Shown here piece after piece: positions 51,974-62,845 of a stretch of 64,000 bases of DNA. Position numbers and translations under genes: made by a program. The notes under the pieces were generated by a model. That model had not been told where the DNA came from. It ran no database searches and was given only the letters and a program-made list of their open reading frames with translations. The stretch's first letter is position 1; the number at the start of each line of letters is the position of its first letter. The stretch comes from Micromonospora sp. PLK6-60. Lineage in GTDB: Bacteria; Actinomycetota; Actinomycetes; Mycobacteriales; Micromonosporaceae. Location of the stretch: the NCBI RefSeq assembly GCF_019890675.1, contig NZ_JAIOAA010000018.1, positions 46,176 through 110,175 on the forward strand, written 5' to 3'.

Positions 51974-53739
51974 GCGGGCCAGGGGATGTCGGGGGAGGGG
52001 TGGAAGGTGATGCCGGCGGTGCGCCAGCGCGGGGCATGGGCGGCCAGCCGGTCGCGGAAGCGGGCCCAGTCGTGGGTCGAGCGCGGGGACCAGCCCAGTT
52101 CGGCGACGGCGGGCAGCCGGGGCAGCAGCATGAACTCGATCTCGGCCAGCGAGGTGACCGACTCGGTCCACAGCGGCGCCGCGACGCCGAGCACGGCCTC
52201 CGCCGGTACCCCGGTCAGGTGGCTGCCCGGGTCCCAGTCGTATGCCCGGCGCACGTCGATCAGGCCGGCCCAGTCGTGCCCGATCGGTGTGTCGGCGGCG
52301 TACTTCATGTCGAGGTAGGTGCGGTTGCCGGGGGAGAGGATCACCCGGGCGCCCCGGCGCACCGCGTCGGCGGTCTCCGGGTCGTCGCCGTTGGTGCCCC
52401 ACCACTGGAGCACCCGCCCCTCGGCGTGCGCGGCGGGGGCGAGCTGGTGCCAGCCGATCACGGTCTTGCCCGTCGCGGCCACGATCCGCTGTGCCCGCTC
52501 GACGAAGCCGGTGTACGCCGCCCCCTTCACCTTGAACGCCTCGTCCCCGCCGAGGTGCAGCCACGGTCCCGGGGTGAGCGCCGCCACCTCGCGGACCACG
52601 TCCGCGACGAAGTCGTACGTCCGCTCGTCGGCCGGGTCGAGGTAGCTGAAGCCGACCTCGGTGCCGGTGTACGGCGGCGGCGGGATCTTGCCGGGCGCCA
52701 GTTCCGGGTACGCGACGAGGGCGGCGTTGGTGTGCCCCGGCAGGTCGATCTCCGGCACCACGGTGACGTGCCGGCGGGCCGCGTACGCGACGATCCGCCG
52801 GTAGTCGTCCTTGGTGTACCAGCCGCCGGGGCCGCCGCCGACCTCGTTTGCCCCGCCCACCTCGGCCAGCTTCGGCCAGGAGTCCACCGCGATCCGCCAG
52901 CCCTGGTCGTCGGTGAGGTGCAGGTGCAGGTGGTTGAGCTTGTACCGGGCCAGGTGGTCGACCACCCGCAGCACGTCGTCCACGCCGAAGAAGTGCCGGG
53001 CCACGTCGAGCATCGCCCCCCGGTACGGGAAGCGGGGCCGGTCGACGATCGTGCCGCCGGGCACCGCCCAGCGCTCGGTGACCGGCGTCGGGCTCTCGAT
53101 CGCCGCCGGCAGCAGCTGCCGCAGCGTCTGCGCGCCGTGGCAGAGGCCGGCGGCGGTGGCGGCGGTGATCCGGATCCCGGCCCGGGTCACGTCGAGCCGG
53201 TAGCCCTCGGCACCGAGCTGCGCCCCACCCACCAAGTCGGCCCCCGCGCCCGCCAGGTCGGCAGCGCCCGCCGCGCCGGCCGCGCCGGCAGCGCCCGCCG
53301 CGCCGAGAGCCGCCGTCACGCCCGCCGTGCCGGCAGCGCCCGTCGCGCCGAGAGCGGGGTCGGCCGGGGCGAGGGTGAGCACCAGCGGCCCGCCCGGCTC
53401 GGTGCCGGCCGTCTCGGTGACCGGCAGCGGGTAGCCGGTCGCCGGGCGGAGCGCGGCGGCGAGCAGGTCGGCCGCGTCGCGGGCGGCCGGGTCCGGGCTG
53501 ACCCGGAGCACCGCGTCCGCCGGCAGCGTGAAGTCGGCCGCCGGGTCGGGGTGGACCCGCTCCGGGGCGGGGACCACGTCGCCCAGGCGGACCGGCGCGG
53601 CCGGGGCGAGCAGCTCACCGGCCACCTCGGCGGCGGCCCGGGCCAGCTCGGCGGCGGCCGGCCGCTGGGCGGGGAGGCCGGCCCGGTCGAGCGGCTCGGC
53701 ACCGGGCTCGGGGCGGCGGGCGGCGGGGGTGGTCGACAC
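51919..53739 (-). CDS. GH20 beta-N-acetylhexosaminidase
   Basis: A 606-residue glycoside hydrolase family 20 enzyme that removes terminal N-acetylglucosamine or N-acetylgalactosamine. The catalytic pair is in LHLGGDEAF, with substrate contacts in HLHLTDDQGWRI and PEIDLPGHTNAAL. The N-terminal GH20b-type domain is interrupted by a Gly/Ala-rich insert (about residues 140-180, GAAGAAGAAGAAD). No signal peptide is seen with GTG 53739. C-terminal residues after SPDIPWPA are encoded by a repeat element. A LacI-type operator lies 110 bp upstream. Confidence 0.88.
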   Translation of the reverse strand: MSTTPAARRPEPGAEPLDRAGLPAQRPAAAELARAAAEVAGELLAPAAPVRLGDVVPAPERVHPDPAADFTLPADAVLRVSPDPAARDAADLLAAALRPATGYPLPVTETAGTEPGGPLVLTLAPADPALGATGAAGTAGVTAALGAAGAAGAAGAAGAADLAGAGADLVGGAQLGAEGYRLDVTRAGIRITAATAAGLCHGAQTLRQLLPAAIESPTPVTERWAVPGGTIVDRPRFPYRGAMLDVARHFFGVDDVLRVVDHLARYKLNHLHLHLTDDQGWRIAVDSWPKLAEVGGANEVGGGPGGWYTKDDYRRIVAYAARRHVTVVPEIDLPGHTNAALVAYPELAPGKIPPPPYTGTEVGFSYLDPADERTYDFVADVVREVAALTPGPWLHLGGDEAFKVKGAAYTGFVERAQRIVAATGKTVIGWHQLAPAAHAEGRVLQWWGTNGDDPETADAVRRGARVILSPGNRTYLDMKYAADTPIGHDWAGLIDVRRAYDWDPGSHLTGVPAEAVLGVAAPLWTESVTSLAEIEFMLLPRLPAVAELGWSPRSTHDWARFRDRLAAHAPRWRTAGITFHPSPDIPWPAGKEGPPVNASGRAGAPS

Positions 53740-53848
53740 GACGACGGCTCCCAGGGGTGTATTTGCGTGGGATATGGCAAAGGTCAGGTTCGGCGGATGC
53801 AGTGCGGTCAAGGGTACGAGGTGAATCGGAATTGCGTGATCGTGCTCG

Positions 53849-53862
53849 TGGAAGCGTTCCCA
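53849..53862. promoter_or_regulatory. LacI-type operator upstream of GH20 gene
   Basis: TGGAAGCGTTCCCA is a 14-bp near-palindrome with central CG, close to the TGGGAGCGCTCCCA type bound by LacI-family sugar regulators such as CebR. It lies 110 bp upstream of the hexosaminidase start. The 310-bp gap to ppdK has no gene and otherwise nothing recognisable. Confidence 0.5.
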
Positions 53863-54052
53863 AAAACCGGTACGGACGCGGACAGTACGGGCGGCTGTGC
53901 CAATTGTCACCGAACGGTCCCAGGCCCCTCGATGTTCGCTTAACCTTCGCCCACCGACTGGCGACGGCACCGGATTAGCGGTGGTCGGCCCCGGGGTAAG
54001 AGGCAGCTAAACCTTCGTTAAGTGTCAATGCGGACGCGCGTGGGAGGCTCTG

Positions 54053-56761
<2,709 letters not shown>

Positions 56762-56777
56762 CCGGTTGCGCCGTCCT

Positions 56778-56809
56778 GGCCCGCCCGCGCCCGCAGGTGC
56801 GGGCGGGCC
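56778..56809. terminator. GC-only hairpin between ppdK and roadblock gene
   Basis: GGCCCGCCCGC (56778-56788) pairs with 56799-56809 across a 10-nt loop in the 58-bp convergent gap. No U-tract. Confidence 0.55.
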
Positions 56810-56819
56810 ACGGCGTCGG

Positions 56820-57254
56820 TCAGCCCGCCCGACGGGGGAGCGGCGCGTGCGGGTCGGGCGGCAGGAACGACGGGGTGCGCGGGTGCTGGGTGTCGACCAC
56901 CGAACCGGCCCGGGCGGCGACCGCGCGGGCCTCGTCGTGCAGGGTGTCGAGGTCGGTGGCCCGGTCGGTGACCAGGGTCAGCAGGGCGTTGCGCCCGGCC
57001 GGGTAGGTGAGCACGCAGCCGGCGTCGGTGCGCAGCACCGACTCCCGGAAGCCACCCCGCCGCACGGTGTCGGCGACCCGGTTGCCGAGGCCGAAGGAGG
57101 CGGCAGCCAGCGCGGCCAGGTGGGTGGCGTCCGTTGTCGGGAGGTCACTGGAGATCAGCAGACCGTCGGTGCCGGCCAGCACCGTCCCGGTCACCTCGGG
57201 GCGGCGTCGGCGCAGCCCCCGCAGCTCCGTGCCCATCAGCGTGTCAGCGTCCAC
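56820..57254 (-). CDS. Roadblock/LC7-domain protein
   Basis: A 144-residue protein with a roadblock-like core (GTVLAGTDGLLISSDLPTTDATHLAALAAASFGLGNRVADTV and GCVLTYPAGRNALLTLVTD). In actinomycetes such proteins are partners of small Ras-like GTPases in conservon-type operons, but no GTPase is next to it here. GTG 57254 is chosen because GGGAGAG lies 6 nt upstream; an ATG (MGTELRG) follows seven codons in. Pro-rich C-terminus. Confidence 0.8.
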   Translation of the reverse strand: MDADTLMGTELRGLRRRRPEVTGTVLAGTDGLLISSDLPTTDATHLAALAAASFGLGNRVADTVRRGGFRESVLRTDAGCVLTYPAGRNALLTLVTDRATDLDTLHDEARAVAARAGSVVDTQHPRTPSFLPPDPHAPLPRRAG

Positions 57255-57487
57255 GAGCGTCTCTCCCACCGTCTCGGTTGCGGGCGGTCGTCGGTCACTT
57301 TCTGCTGCCGCCACGCTACCGGGGGCCATGCGCGGCCCGCAGGCCCGTCCCGGCCGGCGATCGGTCGGCAACTTGGGTCTGTTCGGCGGTTGCGTCCGCG
57401 ATGCCGGCCGGTCGCCGGGAGGCCGCCGAGCCCGTCCCGGCGTACCCTGAGTTCGCTCGAAGCCTGTCGGGAGCGAAGGGTGGCCGC

Positions 57488-57841
57488 ATGACCAACGTCT
57501 GGGAGAGCCTCACCGTCGACGCGCGCGATCCGGCGCGGCTGGCCCGGTGGTGGGCGGAGGCGCTCGGCTACCAGATCGTCGCGGAACGCGCCGACGAGGT
57601 GGAGATCCGGCCCGCCCCGGACCGGTTGCCCGGCCTGGTCTTCGTGCCGGTGACCGACGCCAAGACGGCCAAGAACCGGCTCCACCTGGACCTGCGACCG
57701 GAGAGCCAGGAGGCCGAGGTCGAGCGGCTGGTCGACATGGGCGCCCGGCACGTGGACGTCGGGCAGGGCGGGGCCGAGTGGGTGGTGCTGGCCGACCCGG
57801 AGGGCAACGAGTTCTGCGTGCTCCGTGAGCGCGAGGAGTGA
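57488..57841 (+). CDS. VOC/glyoxalase-like protein
   Basis: A 117-residue protein of the vicinal oxygen chelate superfamily, with repeated beta-alpha-beta modules. RLARWWAEALGYQIVAERADEVEI and NRLHLDLRPESQEAEVERLVDMGA then WVVLADPEGNEFCVL are family features. The substrate is unknown. ATG 57488 is the start. The final residues (REREE) and stop lie in the first unit of a 59-bp tandem repeat. Confidence 0.85.
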   Translation: MTNVWESLTVDARDPARLARWWAEALGYQIVAERADEVEIRPAPDRLPGLVFVPVTDAKTAKNRLHLDLRPESQEAEVERLVDMGARHVDVGQGGAEWVVLADPEGNEFCVLREREE

Positions 57842-57947
57842 GCCGGTTTTGCGAGCCCCGCAGTCGCGAACTGAGGTGGCGGGGTGAGCGCGAGGAGTGA
57901 GCCGGTTTTGCGAGCCCCGCAGTCGCGAACTGAGGTGGCAGGGTGAG
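57825..57947 (+). repeat. 59-bp tandem duplication at a gene junction
   Basis: Copies at 57825-57883 and 57884-57942 are identical but for one base. A third partial copy (GTGAG) gives the dgt start. The unit contains the last codons and stop of the VOC gene (GTGAGCGCGAGGAGTGA) and GCCGGTTTTGCGAGCCCCG. Confidence 0.95.
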
Positions 57948-59220
57948 AAAAGGAGTGACGCCGGACGCCCGGCTGGTCGACGAGCCGCCGAAGGACGGTG
58001 GCTACGGCCGGTCGCCGTACGAGCGGGACCGGGCCCGGGTGCTGCACTCCGCCGCCTTCCGGCGGCTGGCGACCAAGACCCAGGTGCACGTCGCCGGGAC
58101 CGACGACTTCCTGCGTACCCGGCTGACCCACTCGCTGGAGGTGGCGCAGGTCGCCCGGGAGATGGGGGCCCGGCTGGGCTGCGACCCGGACGTGGTGGAC
58201 ACCGCCGGGCTCGCCCACGACCTGGGTCACCCGCCGTTCGGTCACAACGGTGAGGACGCGCTGGACCGGCTGGCCGCGTCCTGCGGCGGCTTCGAGGGCA
58301 ACGCGCAGACCCTGCGCGTGCTGACCCGGCTGGAGGCGAAGGTGATCGGCCCGGACGGGACGTCCGCCGGCCTGAACCTGACCCGCGCCTCGCTCGACGC
58401 GGTCACCAAGTACCCCTGGCCGCGCCGCCCCGGCGAGCGCAAGTTCGGCGTGTACGCCGACGACCGCCCGGTCTTCGACTGGCTGCGGGCCGGCGCCCCG
58501 CCCGCCGCCGCGCCGGACGGCCGGCCCCGGCGCTGCCTGGAGGCCCAGGTGATGGACTGGGCCGACGACGTCGCATACTCGGTGCACGACGTCGAGGACG
58601 GCATCCACGGCGGGTACGTCACCCTGCACCCGCTGCTCGACGACACCGACGAGCGGCGCGCGCTCTGCGCGGACGTGGCCGCCATCTATTCCGGCGAGTC
58701 GTCGGACGACCTGGCCGAGGTGCTGGTCGAGTTGCTCGCCGAGCCGGTGCTGGCCCCGCTCGCCGGCTACGACGGGAGCCACCGGGCGCAGGCCGCGCTG
58801 AAGACGACCACCAGCGTGCTCACCGGCCGGTTCGTCTCCGCCGTGGTGGCCGCCACCCGGGCGCACTTCGGCCCCGGGCCGCACCGCCGCTACGGCGCCG
58901 ACCTGCTGGTGCCCCGGCGGATCCGGGCCCAGTGCGCCCTGCTCAAGGGCATCGCCCTGCGCTACGTGATGCGCCGCCCCGGCGCCCGGGACCGGTACGC
59001 CCGCCAGCGGGAGATCCTCACCGAGCTGGTCGCCGCGCTGGCCAACCGGGCCCCGGACGCGCTGGACCCGGTCTTCGCCCCGCTGTGGCGGGCGGCCCCC
59101 GACGACGCGGCCCGGCTGCGGGTGGTGATCGACCAGGTGGCCTCGCTCACCGACCCGGCGGCGGTGGAGTGGCACCGGCGGCTGTGCGGCGGTGGGCAGG
59201 TCGGCGCGATCGGGACTTAG
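57943..59220 (+). CDS. dgt: Deoxyguanosine triphosphate triphosphohydrolase
   Basis: A 425-residue HD-domain dNTPase that hydrolyses dGTP or related dNTPs. The HD metal motif is TRLTHSLEVAQVARE and GLAHDLGHPPFGHNGE. The later VMDWADDVAYSVHDVEDGI is also typical. GTG 57943 begins VRKGVTPDARLVDE and is at the edge of the tandem repeat. Its TAG stop overlaps an IdeR-type box of the next gene. Confidence 0.93.
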   Translation: MRKGVTPDARLVDEPPKDGGYGRSPYERDRARVLHSAAFRRLATKTQVHVAGTDDFLRTRLTHSLEVAQVAREMGARLGCDPDVVDTAGLAHDLGHPPFGHNGEDALDRLAASCGGFEGNAQTLRVLTRLEAKVIGPDGTSAGLNLTRASLDAVTKYPWPRRPGERKFGVYADDRPVFDWLRAGAPPAAAPDGRPRRCLEAQVMDWADDVAYSVHDVEDGIHGGYVTLHPLLDDTDERRALCADVAAIYSGESSDDLAEVLVELLAEPVLAPLAGYDGSHRAQAALKTTTSVLTGRFVSAVVAATRAHFGPGPHRRYGADLLVPRRIRAQCALLKGIALRYVMRRPGARDRYARQREILTELVAALANRAPDALDPVFAPLWRAAPDDAARLRVVIDQVASLTDPAAVEWHRRLCGGGQVGAIGT

Positions 59221-59231
59221 GCTAACCTAAG
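59216..59231. promoter_or_regulatory. IdeR/DtxR-type iron box
   Basis: CTTAGGCTAACCTAAG is a 16-bp palindrome that contains TAGGCTAACCTAA from the DtxR/IdeR consensus. It overlaps the dgt stop and ends 4 bp before the siderophore-interacting protein start. Confidence 0.75.
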
Positions 59232-59235
59232 CAGC

Positions 59236-60072
59236 ATGACGGAACGCCCCGCGAAGAAGGTCGTCACGGCCCGGGTCCTGCGCACCTCCCGGCCCACCCC
59301 CCACCTGGTCCGGCTGGTGCTCGGCGGTGCGCAGCTGGCCGGCCTGCCGCTGGGCGAGCACACCGACCACTACGTCAAGCTGGTCTTCGCGCCGCCGGGG
59401 GTGACCTACCCGGAGCCGCTCGACCTGGCCGAGGTGCGCCGGACGATGCCCCGCGAGCAGTGGCCGCGGCTGCGCGCGTACACCGTGCGGGCCTGGGACG
59501 CGGCGGCCGGCGAGCTGACCATCGACGTGGTGCACCACGGCGAGCAGGGGCTGGCCGGGCCGTGGGCCGCCGCCCTGCGCCCCGGCGACGAGGTGCGCTT
59601 CGTCGGCCCGGGCGGCGCGTACGCCCCCAGCCCGACCGCCGACTGGCACCTCATGGTCGGCGACGAGAGCGCGCTGCCGGCCATCGCCGCCGGCCTGGCC
59701 CGGCTGCCCGCCGGCGCCCCGGCCACCGTCTTCGTCGAGGTCGACGGCCCGGCCGACGAGCAGCCGCTGGCCAGTGCCGGCGCGGTGCGGCTGACCTGGC
59801 TGCACCGGGGCGACCGGCCGGTGGGCGAGGCGCTGGTCGCCGCGGTCCGGGCGCTGGAGTTCCCGCCCGGTGAGGTGCACGCCTTCGTGCACGGCGAGGC
59901 GACCTTCGTCAAGGAGCTGCGGCACCTGCTGCGGATCGAGCGCGGGGTGCCCCGGGCGGCGCTCTCCATCTCCGGCTACTGGCGGCGCGGGATGACCGAC
60001 GAGGGCTGGCGGGCCAGCAAGGCCGAGTGGAACGCCCAGGTCGAGGCCGAGGAGTCCGCCGTCGTCGGGTGA
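59236..60072 (+). CDS. Siderophore-interacting protein (FAD/NAD-binding reductase)
   Basis: A 278-residue ferric-siderophore reductase-like flavoprotein. RLRAYTVRAWD carries the RxYT(V/S) flavin-binding motif, then GDEVRFVGPGGAYAP, DESALPAI and SISGYWRRGMTDEGWR near the C-terminus, the siderophore-interacting protein hallmark. ATG 59236 is only 4 bp from the iron box, so IdeR would directly block initiation. It releases iron from siderophores. Confidence 0.92.
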   Translation: MTERPAKKVVTARVLRTSRPTPHLVRLVLGGAQLAGLPLGEHTDHYVKLVFAPPGVTYPEPLDLAEVRRTMPREQWPRLRAYTVRAWDAAAGELTIDVVHHGEQGLAGPWAAALRPGDEVRFVGPGGAYAPSPTADWHLMVGDESALPAIAAGLARLPAGAPATVFVEVDGPADEQPLASAGAVRLTWLHRGDRPVGEALVAAVRALEFPPGEVHAFVHGEATFVKELRHLLRIERGVPRAALSISGYWRRGMTDEGWRASKAEWNAQVEAEESAVVG

Positions 60073-60161
60073 CCGCGCGCCGTCCGGCCGACGGCGTCCC
60101 CGGCCGGTGAAGAGCCGCCATATCGTACGTACCGGGCCGGCGCCGGCCGCACGATGTGACC

Positions 60162-61799
60162 ATGGCGGAGCAGGCGACGCAGGAGACCGGGCGCACCGGT
60201 CGGCTCGACCCGGTGGTGCTGGCGTGCAGCGTCGGCGGGGTGCTGGCGGTGGTGGCCTGGGGGGTGTTCGGGAGCGACTCGCTCGGCCGGTTCGGCGAGG
60301 CCGGCCTGACCTGGGCGATCACCACGTTCGGCTGGTTCTTCGTGGTCGCGGCGGACGCCTTCCTGGTGCTCGCGGTGGTCATCGCGGCGTCCCGGTTCGG
60401 CCGGATCCGGCTCGGTGCCGACGACGACGAACCCGAGTTCAGCACGCTCGCCTGGATCGCCATGATGTTCAGCGCCGGGATGGGCATCGGTCTGGTCTTC
60501 TTCGCGGTCGCCGAGCCCATCCAGCACTACGCGTCCCCGCCACCGGCGGCCGGCATCGAACCGCAGACCGGGGCCGCCGCCGCCACGGCGATGCAGTACA
60601 CCCTCTTCCACTGGACCCTGCACCCGTGGGGGATCTACGCGATCGCGGCGCTGGCGCTGGCGTACTCGACCTTCCGGCGCGGGCGGGGCAACCGGATCTC
60701 GGCCGCCTTCCACCCGCTGCTCGGCCGGCGGGCGGACGGGGCGGCCGGGCGCGCCATCGACCTGCTGGCCGTCTTCGCCACCGTGTTCGGCTCGGCGACC
60801 AGCCTGGGGCTCGGCGCCCTCCAGGTGGCCGCCGGGCTGGACCTGGTCGCCGGCCTCTCCGACACCCGCGCGCTGGAACTGGTGGTGATCGGCGCGCTCA
60901 CCCTCGCCTTTGTCATCTCCGCCTTCTCCGGTCTGCACCGGGGGGTGAAGTGGCTGTCGACCACGAACGTGGTGATCGCCGTGGCGCTGATGCTCTTCGT
61001 CTTCGTGGTCGGCCCGACGATCTACACGCTGGAGGTGCTGCCGGCCTCGGTCGGCGACTACCTGAGCAACCTGCTGCGGATGTCGACCCGGACCGGGGCC
61101 TTCTCCGACCCGTCCTGGCTGGGCTCCTGGACGATCTTCTACTGGGCGTGGTGGATCTCCTGGGCGCCGTTCGTGGGCACCTTCATCGCCCGGATCTCCC
61201 GGGGCCGCACGGTGCGCCAGTTCCTCACCGGGGTGCTGCTGGTGCCCAGCGGGGCCAGCGCCGTCTGGTTCGCGGTGCTGGGCGGCACCGCGCTGCGTAC
61301 CCAGGCCACCGGCACCCGGGACCTGGTGGCCGACGTCGGGGCCAGCTCCGAGCAGGCGCTGTTCGGCCTGCTGGACTCGCTCCCGCTGGCCGCCGTGACA
61401 AGCGTGCTGGCCATGGTGCTGGTGGCGCTCTACTTCGTCACCAGCGCCGACTCGGCCTCCCTGGTGCTCGGGTCGCTGACCTCCCGTGGCGCGCTGCGCC
61501 CGCACCGGGTGCTGGTGGTGCTCTGGGGCGTACTCATCGGCGCGGTCGCGGCGGCCCTGCTGGCCGCCGGCGGCCTCGCCGCACTCCAGCAGGCGACCAT
61601 CCTGGTCGCGTTGCCGTTCGTGGTGGTGATGCTCGGCCTGGCTGTCGCGTTGTTCCGGGAGATGGCCCAGGACCCGGCGGTGCGGCCGGCCACCCGCCGG
61701 CAGCGGTCGGGCCTGGCCGCGGCCGTGCGGGCCGCCCGGTCGTACGAGGAGGAGGACCCGCCGCCGGTCACCCGCTGGCTGCGCCGCCCGCCGCGCTGA
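60162..61799 (+). CDS. BCCT-family betaine/choline/carnitine transporter
   Basis: A 545-residue transporter with twelve membrane segments. The Gly-rich GMGIGLVFFAVAEPIQHY, the WTLHPWGIYA box and FYWAWWISWAPFVGTFIARISRGRTVRQF are the diagnostic BCCT motifs, and LYFVTSADSASLVLGS occurs later. The transporter takes up compatible solutes or quaternary amines with a sodium or proton gradient. ATG 60162 follows an in-frame GTG at 60156. The C-terminal 50 residues are an Arg-rich cytoplasmic tail. Confidence 0.92.
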   Translation: MAEQATQETGRTGRLDPVVLACSVGGVLAVVAWGVFGSDSLGRFGEAGLTWAITTFGWFFVVAADAFLVLAVVIAASRFGRIRLGADDDEPEFSTLAWIAMMFSAGMGIGLVFFAVAEPIQHYASPPPAAGIEPQTGAAAATAMQYTLFHWTLHPWGIYAIAALALAYSTFRRGRGNRISAAFHPLLGRRADGAAGRAIDLLAVFATVFGSATSLGLGALQVAAGLDLVAGLSDTRALELVVIGALTLAFVISAFSGLHRGVKWLSTTNVVIAVALMLFVFVVGPTIYTLEVLPASVGDYLSNLLRMSTRTGAFSDPSWLGSWTIFYWAWWISWAPFVGTFIARISRGRTVRQFLTGVLLVPSGASAVWFAVLGGTALRTQATGTRDLVADVGASSEQALFGLLDSLPLAAVTSVLAMVLVALYFVTSADSASLVLGSLTSRGALRPHRVLVVLWGVLIGAVAAALLAAGGLAALQQATILVALPFVVVMLGLAVALFREMAQDPAVRPATRRQRSGLAAAVRAARSYEEEDPPPVTRWLRRPPR

Positions 61800-61815
61800 C
61801 GCGGCCTTCCTCGGC

Positions 61816-61835
61816 ATGTAGTAGAGGTGCTACAT
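61816..61835. promoter_or_regulatory. Inverted repeat ATGTAG-N8-CTACAT upstream of ABC operon
   Basis: A perfect 6-bp inverted repeat with an 8-nt spacer, about 30 bp before the ATPase gene. It is AT-rich relative to its surroundings. It could be an operator for the small XRE regulator encoded at the operon's end or for another regulator. Confidence 0.5.
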
Positions 61836-61864
61836 TTCGTGGCACTAATACGCCAGTCTGAGGG

Positions 61865-62845
61865 ATGACCATGACAGCGGTTGAACTCGCGGGGGCGACC
61901 CGGGCTCCCGACCCACCCGACTCGGACGTCGTCCTCGACGTCCGCGACCTGCGGATGCGCTACGGCACCGTCGACGTGCTGCACGGCGTGGACCTCACCG
62001 CCCGGCGCGGCGAGGTGCTCGCCCTGCTCGGCCCGAACGGCGCCGGCAAGACCACCACCATCGAGATCCTGGAGGGCTTCCGGCTGCCCTCGGCCGGTGC
62101 GGTACAGGTGCTCGGCACCGACCCGGCCCGCGGCGACGAGCGGTGGCGGGCCCGGCTCGGCGTCGTGCTCCAGTCCTGGCGCGACCACGGCAAGTGGCGG
62201 GTGCGGGAGCTGCTGCGCCACCTCGGCGACTTCTACGCGCCGTACTCGACCGACCGGATCCCCCGGCCGTGGCCGGTCGACGACCTGCTGGCGACCGTGG
62301 GCCTGACCGCGCACGCCGACACCCGGGTGGCCCGGCTCTCCGGCGGGCAGCGCCGGCGGCTCGACGTGGCGGTCGGCATCGTGGGCCGCCCGGAGCTGCT
62401 CTTCCTGGACGAGCCGACGGTCGGCTTCGACCCGGCGGCCCGGCGCGAGTTCCACGAACTGGTGCACCGCCTCGCCGACCTGGACGAGACCACCATCCTG
62501 CTGACCACCCACGACCTGGCCGAGGCGGAGAAGCTGGCCGACCGCATCCTCATCCTGGCCGGCGGCCGGATCATCGCCGAGGGCTCGCCGGACCAACTGG
62601 CCCGCCGGGTCGCCGGGGACGCGGAGGTCCGGTGGACCCGCGACGGCGAGCGCTACGTGCACGCCACCGCCGACGCCACCGGCTTCCTGCGCGACCTGCT
62701 CCGCGAGCACGGCGACCGGGTGCGGGAGCTGGAGGTGCGCCGGGCCAGCCTGGAGGACGCGTACCTGGCGCTGGTGCACGAGGAGGAGACCGGGATCCGC
62801 ACCGGCCGGGCCGAACGGGTGTGGCAGCAGGAGGGGAACCGATGA
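61865..62845 (+). CDS. ABC exporter ATP-binding protein
   Basis: A 326-residue ATPase with Walker A GPNGAGKTTT, signature LSGGQRRRLDVAVGIVGRPELL and Walker B FLDEPTVGFD. The order and the C-terminal accessory part match drug- or antibiotic-type ABC-2 exporters. ATG 61865 or 61871 may be used; GAGGG just before them fits 61871 better. The stop overlaps the permease ATG as ATGA. It works with the permease 62842-63693. Confidence 0.93.
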   Translation: MTMTAVELAGATRAPDPPDSDVVLDVRDLRMRYGTVDVLHGVDLTARRGEVLALLGPNGAGKTTTIEILEGFRLPSAGAVQVLGTDPARGDERWRARLGVVLQSWRDHGKWRVRELLRHLGDFYAPYSTDRIPRPWPVDDLLATVGLTAHADTRVARLSGGQRRRLDVAVGIVGRPELLFLDEPTVGFDPAARREFHELVHRLADLDETTILLTTHDLAEAEKLADRILILAGGRIIAEGSPDQLARRVAGDAEVRWTRDGERYVHATADATGFLRDLLREHGDRVRELEVRRASLEDAYLALVHEEETGIRTGRAERVWQQEGNR

